Virus record (IMG/VR): IMGVR_UViG_3300027259_000042
Coordinates: 1-26,494 of that record
Reading direction: 5' to 3' (one strand)
DNA length: 26,494 bases
DNA from: a virus
Part shown: piece by piece, positions 21,071 through 26,494 of the stretch
Layout of the letters: each line of letters begins with the position of its first letter
Numbering within the stretch: position 1 is the first letter of the stretch
Made by a program: the position numbers and the translations under genes
Notes under the pieces: generated by a model
Seen by the model: the letters and a program-made list of their open reading frames with translations, nothing else
Databases searched by the model: none
Told to the model about the DNA's origin: nothing

Positions 21071-23272
21071 ATGGCATTATGCTTTGAGTTAGAATCTTGC
21101 TATCCGGATATAAATCCTAGCATATACACTAGTACTGATATATCTCAGTTTCTTAACCAGTATGTGTCTATATGTGGTGCATGCTATTTGGTAAAAAATA
21201 GTACATCTGCAAACTGTACTACACAAGTAGCTTTACCTGCAAACTCATTTTCTACATGCGAAGAATGCTATGGTATAAATGGCAGTGGTGTCTGCGGCAC
21301 TTGTCCAGAATTTTATGAACCAGTTATATTAGAAGACGGTACAGAAGTATGTCAAGCAACTTCTGGTTATCCTGCTGAGTGGAGCGGAGAAACAGCAACA
21401 GTTGATATTGGAGATAGATCAAGTGGCTATGGTATTTTAGGATTAAATCTTTTAGAAAATGCTACAAATAAAATATGGCCAATAATTGGTTATCAAACTG
21501 AAAATTTTCCTATTACACCTTGTCCTCTTCCACCCAATCCTGCTTGTGATGGTCCGGGTTTTTGGACTAACTGGGGATTTAAAGATGATTGGGGTAATGG
21601 TAGTTATGTTTTTGGTCAATTAGGTTATTCTGCCTTTGATAATTTTACTCCTACACCAACTCAAGGTAAAACAAGTGCTATTGATGTAAATCTTTTATTT
21701 AGATCAAATAATACAAAGGGCAGATTAAATACAGGAGGTATTTGGGCTTATGGTGCTGGTGGAGCTGAATTAGCTTGTCCTGGTATAACTAGTCAAATGC
21801 CTGCTCCTGGGTCAACAGTACAGCAGTTTATACAAGGAAATACACTACAATGCAACAATTCTGATGTAAATACCAGTTATATAAAATACGATTTTTGTTT
21901 TTCTGTAGGTGTTGAAAAAGAGTATTTAATAGGGTTTGCTGCAGATAATGCTGCAAGAATAATTTTAGATTCTCAACCTTTTATAGCAATAGTTGCAGAT
22001 AGTCCAGGTAGATGTGGTTTTGGCTATCGATCTTGTTTTCAGCAGTGGCACGTAGTACCAATAACTTTACAACCAGGTACTCATACCATTACTCTTATTG
22101 GTTATAATGAGTCTATTGGCACTGATGGTAACTACGCTGCTGAGATTTATAATCTAACATCACAAGAGCTTAAAGATCAATTTTTAAATCTTCCGTTGCC
22201 ATCATATGATGCTGCTGTAGCAGCTCTTGAACCTTATATTTTATTTAGTACTAAAAATTATATAGGTACTAACAGTACTATACCTATAGGTGAAGGTGAA
22301 TGGACTTGTTTAGATGGTTCTACTCCGGATCCATGCAGCCAAAGTGGTCAACCGGAATGTCCTTGTGTATCAAATATACCAGCAATAGCTTGTTGTTATG
22401 AGCTTACAGAGTGTAATGAAGAGACAGTTATATACACTAGCACTGATTTATCACAATATCTGGGTCAAGTCTTAACATTTAATGAGCTCTCTGGTTGTTA
22501 TACAGTTAGGCAAAGTGATAACCCATGTCCACAAGGATCTCAATCTGTTACAGTATCTGATACTTATTCAAATTGCGAAATCTGTTCACTCTCATTTAAA
22601 CTATATAACTGCAAAGATCAAAATGTTACATTACAAACAGCTAATATAGCTTTTGAAGCATACCTTGGAAAAACTGTAAATCTTGTTGAGTATCCTGGTG
22701 ATTGTTGGCAAGTAGGTCCTAATGATCAAAAAACTTTACCACTAGAACCTCTAACAGTAGATGGTCAACCATTTGATACATGTGAGGAGTGTGATCCAAA
22801 AGAGTTTGGTCTAACAAATTGTGTTAATGGAGTAACTGTTATATCTACAGTAGATCTTTCAGCATATGTAGGTAAAGTTGTTAAGGCAGATAACTTCCCA
22901 GGTCTTTGTTTTACAGTAGAAGAGAACCCTTGTAATTGTTTAAAGATAACTATCAATGGTCAAGTTTATAATATTGACAGGGAAGAAAACTTCTTTAACG
23001 GAAGACCATATTTTCAGTTCAACACTGTAAATAATCTACCTATTGTTATAGCATATGATAGCAATGAGCTAAGATGGGAAGTGTATAATCCAAGTACTCA
23101 GGGTATCTATTTTTATTCTAACTTAAACATAGATTGCCCTACAACAAGTGTTTGGACAAAGTTAGATCCTACTTTTCCAGGAGATATTAAAGTTGAAGCC
23201 TGTACTTTACGTATATTGAATATATCTCCAACAGAAGAATTTAATGACTGTGAGTGTTGTGTAAATTGTTAA
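21071..23272 (+). CDS. Large Cys-module tail protein with lectin-like insert
   Basis: The 733-aa protein has about 42 cysteines and is built from a repeated module of about 65 residues. In the module, a start like L(x)2C is followed by YTSTDLSxYLGxVV, a GxCYxV turn and a closing CEEC or CEIC. Copies lie at about residues 4-66, 442-505, 509-574 and 578-623. The first copy is separated from the other three by a 370-residue insert. Residues about 270-363 of the insert (FCFSVGVEKEYLIGFAADNAARIILD, then HTITLIGYN and GNYAAEIYN) resemble a PA14/GLEYA-type sugar-binding beta-sandwich. A role in host recognition is inferred. The CEEC pairs may bind metal or form disulphides. Confidence 0.6.
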   Translation: MALCFELESCYPDINPSIYTSTDISQFLNQYVSICGACYLVKNSTSANCTTQVALPANSFSTCEECYGINGSGVCGTCPEFYEPVILEDGTEVCQATSGYPAEWSGETATVDIGDRSSGYGILGLNLLENATNKIWPIIGYQTENFPITPCPLPPNPACDGPGFWTNWGFKDDWGNGSYVFGQLGYSAFDNFTPTPTQGKTSAIDVNLLFRSNNTKGRLNTGGIWAYGAGGAELACPGITSQMPAPGSTVQQFIQGNTLQCNNSDVNTSYIKYDFCFSVGVEKEYLIGFAADNAARIILDSQPFIAIVADSPGRCGFGYRSCFQQWHVVPITLQPGTHTITLIGYNESIGTDGNYAAEIYNLTSQELKDQFLNLPLPSYDAAVAALEPYILFSTKNYIGTNSTIPIGEGEWTCLDGSTPDPCSQSGQPECPCVSNIPAIACCYELTECNEETVIYTSTDLSQYLGQVLTFNELSGCYTVRQSDNPCPQGSQSVTVSDTYSNCEICSLSFKLYNCKDQNVTLQTANIAFEAYLGKTVNLVEYPGDCWQVGPNDQKTLPLEPLTVDGQPFDTCEECDPKEFGLTNCVNGVTVISTVDLSAYVGKVVKADNFPGLCFTVEENPCNCLKITINGQVYNIDREENFFNGRPYFQFNTVNNLPIVIAYDSNELRWEVYNPSTQGIYFYSNLNIDCPTTSVWTKLDPTFPGDIKVEACTLRILNISPTEEFNDCECCVNC
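22394..22939 (+). repeat. Three tandem Cys modules inside the tail gene
   Basis: Copies at 22394-22585, 22595-22792 and 22802-22939 share the pattern described for the gene at 21071. A further copy lies alone at 21080-21268. They are diverged at the DNA level except for short runs such as ATATACACTAG followed by ACTGAT. Confidence 0.6.
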
Positions 23273-23282
23273 AATAAAAGAA

Positions 23283-24485
23283 ATGACTACTTCCTGCATA
23301 TGCGTAACTCTAAATAGTTGTTTAACAGGATTACCTGTTTACTATTATACGTGTAAGCAGTCAACTGCGCAAACTACTTTTCTTAATGGATTGACTCAAG
23401 GTCAGTTGATTGAGATTAATGATGCAGCCAACTTTCCTGAGACATACTATACTTTCCAAAGTTTTTGCACAATTCCTGGTGTGGTATCTGCAGCATGTAC
23501 AACATGTACTAATGCACCTAATAGAATAACAGATGACCCAGGACGCTCTATAGATTTTTGGATTAAGTCCAATGAAGTAACGTGTCCTACTGATAATGCT
23601 TATAACGATGTCTATGTACTTACTAACTGCTTGGCTAACGTAGTAGTTAATAACAACAACATTGATAGTATTCAAGATACACCGTTATTGGCTTTAGTTA
23701 CATCTAGTGATCTGTATCTATATACAGACATGATTGTTAAGATTGAAGGTTACCCGGACAATTGCTACAAAGTTTCAGGTCCATTTACTCCCGGTGAGGG
23801 TGCTTCTTTAAGACCTGCCTATACTATAGCAAATGCCTATAGTACTTGTGAGTGTTGTTTACCTGCAGCACCAGAACCTAGTTGTTGTGAGATACCTAAG
23901 TATACCCAGAAACCTGCAAAAGATTTCTTTAGAATAACAGTATCAGACTCTGAGATTAAGGCAAATACAAACTTTGCAAACAACTATTACAAGTTGTTCA
24001 TGGGAATCAGACATGGCATACATAGTTGTTGCACTGGAATAGACTATGATAAGTTGTGGATAGACAAAGAGATAAGTGATTTAGAAAGTATTAACTACAG
24101 TACGTGTCAAGTAATTCTTCCCACTCTATGTCTGTTTGTTACTGGAAATGATATCTGTGGTTCTCAGGTTGCTACATACAATGACTTTATCAATGGTAAG
24201 TGGTCATTTAAGTTTACCCGTAGTACAGGTGTAAATGGTATAATCTACTGGGATATTCAGAACAGTTACTGGGTAATTGTTAATGAAGACACTGGTGTCA
24301 TAGCAGCTAAGTTGCCAATAAACAGTGATTATCCGATTGGTACAAATGACCAGTGGCTTGTTGTAAATAAGTCAGCGTGCCTGTCACCTGACTGTGGGTT
24401 ATCTACATGGACAGTAGACTGCTCTTACTATGATGCAGATCCATGTGATAATTGCAACGAACCTGAAAATGTAGTAGCAGAATAA
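23283..24485 (+). CDS. Second Cys-module tail protein
   Basis: The 400-aa protein starts with two diverged copies of the same module (CVTLNSC up to CTTC, about residues 5-80; VYVLTNC to STCECCLP, about 107-198). Its C-terminal half (about 215-380) carries a YNDFING motif shared with the gene at 20343. It ends with YYDADPCDNCNEPENVVAE. No enzyme motif is visible. Adjacent genes with the same module and similar size suggest duplication and joint assembly, probably at the tail tip or fibre base. This is inference from shared modules and position. Confidence 0.55.
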   Translation: MTTSCICVTLNSCLTGLPVYYYTCKQSTAQTTFLNGLTQGQLIEINDAANFPETYYTFQSFCTIPGVVSAACTTCTNAPNRITDDPGRSIDFWIKSNEVTCPTDNAYNDVYVLTNCLANVVVNNNNIDSIQDTPLLALVTSSDLYLYTDMIVKIEGYPDNCYKVSGPFTPGEGASLRPAYTIANAYSTCECCLPAAPEPSCCEIPKYTQKPAKDFFRITVSDSEIKANTNFANNYYKLFMGIRHGIHSCCTGIDYDKLWIDKEISDLESINYSTCQVILPTLCLFVTGNDICGSQVATYNDFINGKWSFKFTRSTGVNGIIYWDIQNSYWVIVNEDTGVIAAKLPINSDYPIGTNDQWLVVNKSACLSPDCGLSTWTVDCSYYDADPCDNCNEPENVVAE

Positions 24486-24509
24486 AAAAATAATTAGTAT
24501 ATTAAAGAT

Positions 24510-26141
24510 ATGGCGCTTCCTATTAAATCAAACAACACGCAGCAGGGTTGTAACCCTATTTCATCTAACTGCGTTGTATGGCAAGGACCGGACATTCCAT
24601 GTATCAACTTATGCACTGGGGATTCGGTTAGTGATGTTGTTGCTAAAATGGCAACAGAGTTATGCGAGATATCAGATCAACTAGATATTAGTCTTTTAGA
24701 TCTATCTTGCTTTAACCCATTATGCCCAACTCCACAGAACTTTAGGGATGTAATGCAACTTATTATTGATAAGATTTGTGCATTAGAAAATCCAAATGCT
24801 GCAGATGGTGGCATTACTACTTCAGGTTGTCCATCTGATTGTGAGATAGCTGTAGCAACATGTCTTCAGTATACTGATAATTTAGGAAACACTGTTACTA
24901 GTCTTCCAATTAAGGATTATGTAATTCTTATTGGTAACAGAATTTGTACAATACTTACTAGCATTTCTAATCTACAGACACAGATTAACGCTTTAGATAC
25001 AAGAGTAACAAATCTTGAAAATGGTGGTGGTGGCGGTGGAGGTAGCACTAGTTTTAATGTAACTAGTGATTGCCTTGCTACAAGTCCGGTTACTCTTGCA
25101 GAGTATATAAACTTATTAGATGATGCTTTTTGTATACTACAATCTAATACAGGAACAGTAGGTCAGTTTACAAGTGCTTCTTCGGCTGCTGCATGCGTCA
25201 CTGGTAGTAGTCCTCAGATAGCTAATCCATCAGCATCAATGAGTGTTGATAGGAACTGGATTCCTTCAGCTACTAGTTCATTTCAACAAATCCAAAATCT
25301 TTGGGTTACAGTTTGTGATCTTAGAGCTGGAATAACTGCTCTTCAAGCGCAGCTAAATGAGTGTTGTGCTCCAGAGGTACCTTGTCCTAACAATCTACCA
25401 AGACCTACATTTGAACTAAATAAAGACGGAGTTGCTAATGAACTTTGGTTTAAAGTTTCAGGTAGCCCTCTTTCTCCGGCAGGAAATGTTTTAATTGGTG
25501 GTCAAGAATGGAAACTTGTTAGATTTGAAGGTTTAGTTATTCCATCATCTAGCGGTATACCAGAATCTATAAGTGTTCCAATACCTAATCCTTCATATGC
25601 AAGCGTAATAAATTATACCGGTGGAACTAATACTAATAAGCTAGTAGAAGTTTCTGGAATAAGTAGTTCTCTTCAGGTTATAGTAAGCGGATTGTTCTAT
25701 TGGCAAAATGTTACAACTGAACAAGAATGCTCCGTTGCTCCTGTTAATAATGGACAAGCAATTAGAAATCTACTTCTAGCAGCATGTCCAACAGTACCAC
25801 CTACTGCAAATTCTAATATTTTAGTTAATCCATCAGCAGTTTCTTTAACATGCAGCCCTTCAAATGGTGCCGCCATTACGCTTTCTTTAAATAGTAACTA
25901 TGCTCCAGCAGGGTTACTAGCTCCTAGTGGTTCTGTTTCAATGACTGTTGCATATACAAATGCAAGTAACCAGAATCAAAGTTTTTCTCCAACACTTAGT
26001 GTAAATAGCCCTTCAGTAAATATAACTAATATAGATTGTAGCTCAGCTGTTCAGGTTACGGTGACAGGAGTTAGTCAAGCGGGTATAAATGTGCCTTGTA
26101 ACGTTCAATTTACTGTTAATATTCCAGGTCCTACAAACTAG
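24510..26141 (+). CDS. Coiled-coil tail-fibre-like protein
   Basis: The 543-aa protein starts with a Cys-rich region (about residues 14-110). A helix with heptad-like spacing follows (ILTSISNLQTQINALDTRV, about 147-168), then a seven-glycine hinge (about 172-178). A second helical stretch (about 255-285) and a Thr/Ser/Asn-rich beta region to the end complete it. The C-terminal part from about 420 (SLTCSPSNGAAITLSLNSNY, then VSMTVAYTNASN) reads as an Ig-like fold. Coiled coil plus hinge plus Ig-like tip is usual in trimeric phage fibres. Receptor binding is inferred, and no family is recognised. Confidence 0.6.
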   Translation: MALPIKSNNTQQGCNPISSNCVVWQGPDIPCINLCTGDSVSDVVAKMATELCEISDQLDISLLDLSCFNPLCPTPQNFRDVMQLIIDKICALENPNAADGGITTSGCPSDCEIAVATCLQYTDNLGNTVTSLPIKDYVILIGNRICTILTSISNLQTQINALDTRVTNLENGGGGGGGSTSFNVTSDCLATSPVTLAEYINLLDDAFCILQSNTGTVGQFTSASSAAACVTGSSPQIANPSASMSVDRNWIPSATSSFQQIQNLWVTVCDLRAGITALQAQLNECCAPEVPCPNNLPRPTFELNKDGVANELWFKVSGSPLSPAGNVLIGGQEWKLVRFEGLVIPSSSGIPESISVPIPNPSYASVINYTGGTNTNKLVEVSGISSSLQVIVSGLFYWQNVTTEQECSVAPVNNGQAIRNLLLAACPTVPPTANSNILVNPSAVSLTCSPSNGAAITLSLNSNYAPAGLLAPSGSVSMTVAYTNASNQNQSFSPTLSVNSPSVNITNIDCSSAVQVTVTGVSQAGINVPCNVQFTVNIPGPTN

Positions 26142-26172
26142 TGTATTACAACCACAATAAAAAATAATAAAG

Positions 26173-26494
26173 ATGGCATGCTCAAATAATACAAGTACAA
26201 GTTCAACTAACGGATGTGGTTGTGGATGCACTCCCGTTAGTCAAGTAGCACCTGCATGTGCACCACCATGTGCATCTTCTGTTGCAGGAAACTGCATGGA
26301 GTATGTAAATGCAGCATGCTCTGTAATGAATGATAGCATAAAGGAATACAGCATTCAAAAGGGTGATACAGTAGAGTCTGTTTTTCAAAGACTTATTCTA
26401 GCAATTACTAACCCTGGTTGTGTTACTGCAGCAGGTGTTTCTTATTCACCTATTCCATTGCAGAGTACAAGTGTTACAAACTCTACTATAAACT
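26173..26494 (+). CDS. Cys-rich tail/fibre protein (partial, right edge)
   Basis: The frame opens at the ATG at 26173 and is still open at the right edge, giving 107 residues. It begins with a Thr/Ser-rich leader and NGCGCGCTP, then PACAPPCASS and GNCMEYVNAAC, and later QKGDTVESVFQRLILAITNPGC. The last helix resembles the segment NFRDVMQLIIDKICALENP of the preceding fibre gene, so both may share an N-terminal attachment domain. It is probably another tail or fibre protein; the rest lies outside the window. Confidence 0.55.
   Translation, partial: MACSNNTSTSSTNGCGCGCTPVSQVAPACAPPCASSVAGNCMEYVNAACSVMNDSIKEYSIQKGDTVESVFQRLILAITNPGCVTAAGVSYSPIPLQSTSVTNSTIN

Noticed and set aside
1-26494. tRNA genes, CRISPR arrays, insertion sequences and attachment sites
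   Set aside because: No cloverleaf-like segment, regularly spaced repeat array, transposase or integrase, or duplicated attachment-like sequence was recognised on either strand; short ones could have been missed by eye.

Overview
The window is one strand of an AT-rich tailed-phage genome. Every credible gene is on the + strand, packed end to end with many 1-20 nt overlaps. The host is probably a member of the Bacteroidota. The starts lack a clear Shine-Dalgarno sequence, and several intergenic spacers carry the Bacteroidota-type -7 element TAnnTTTG (TATATTTG). The gene order and product sizes recall large Bacteroidota phages, including crAss-like ones: a 738-aa terminase, a 920-aa portal, a scaffold-like protein and a 542-aa major capsid protein, with an IHF-like protein, a RecB-type nuclease and PhoH upstream. 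Family assignment cannot be settled by eye.

Layout: (1) 1-532 is the end of a CARDB-containing surface or tail protein. (2) 532-2492 is a lysis and envelope cassette: a multi-pass membrane protein (holin candidate), a secreted CHAP endolysin, a spanin-like pair that a 7-bp tandem duplication appears to have split, and a one-TM coiled-coil protein. It ends at a strong terminator (2557-2588). (3) 2647-6556, behind the best promoter of the window, is a packaging/DNA module: a small acidic protein, a winged-helix-like protein, an IHF/HU-like protein, a zinc-ribbon protein, a PD-(D/E)XK nuclease with a likely 1-nt deletion near its end, two conserved unknowns, a HExxH protein and PhoH. (4) 6546-14512 is the head module: TerL, portal, scaffold-like protein and major capsid protein, closed by a terminator. 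(5) 14585-14812 is a small gene of its own between two terminators, a decoration-protein candidate. (6) 14889-17745 holds a conserved 339-aa protein and a run of eight lysine-rich or otherwise small genes (46-95 aa). (7) 17748-20277 holds a connector-like protein, a Dps/ferritin-like protein with the full ferroxidase ligand spacing, and an abundant-looking 436-aa virion protein. (8) 20343-26494 is a set of cysteine-rich tail or adhesion proteins built partly from a repeated Cys module, with a glycine-hinged coiled-coil fibre protein and a partial gene at the right edge.

The genes form the late (lysis, packaging, virion) half of a phage genome. Transcription seems divided into units by hairpin terminators that are followed at once by TATATTTG-type promoter elements. 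The points most worth following up are the Dps-like ferroxidase in the virion cluster, the 7-bp duplication joining the two spanin-like frames, the lysine-rich mini-gene island, the Cys-module tail proteins and the recurring terminator/promoter junctions. No tRNA, CRISPR array or insertion sequence was recognised.
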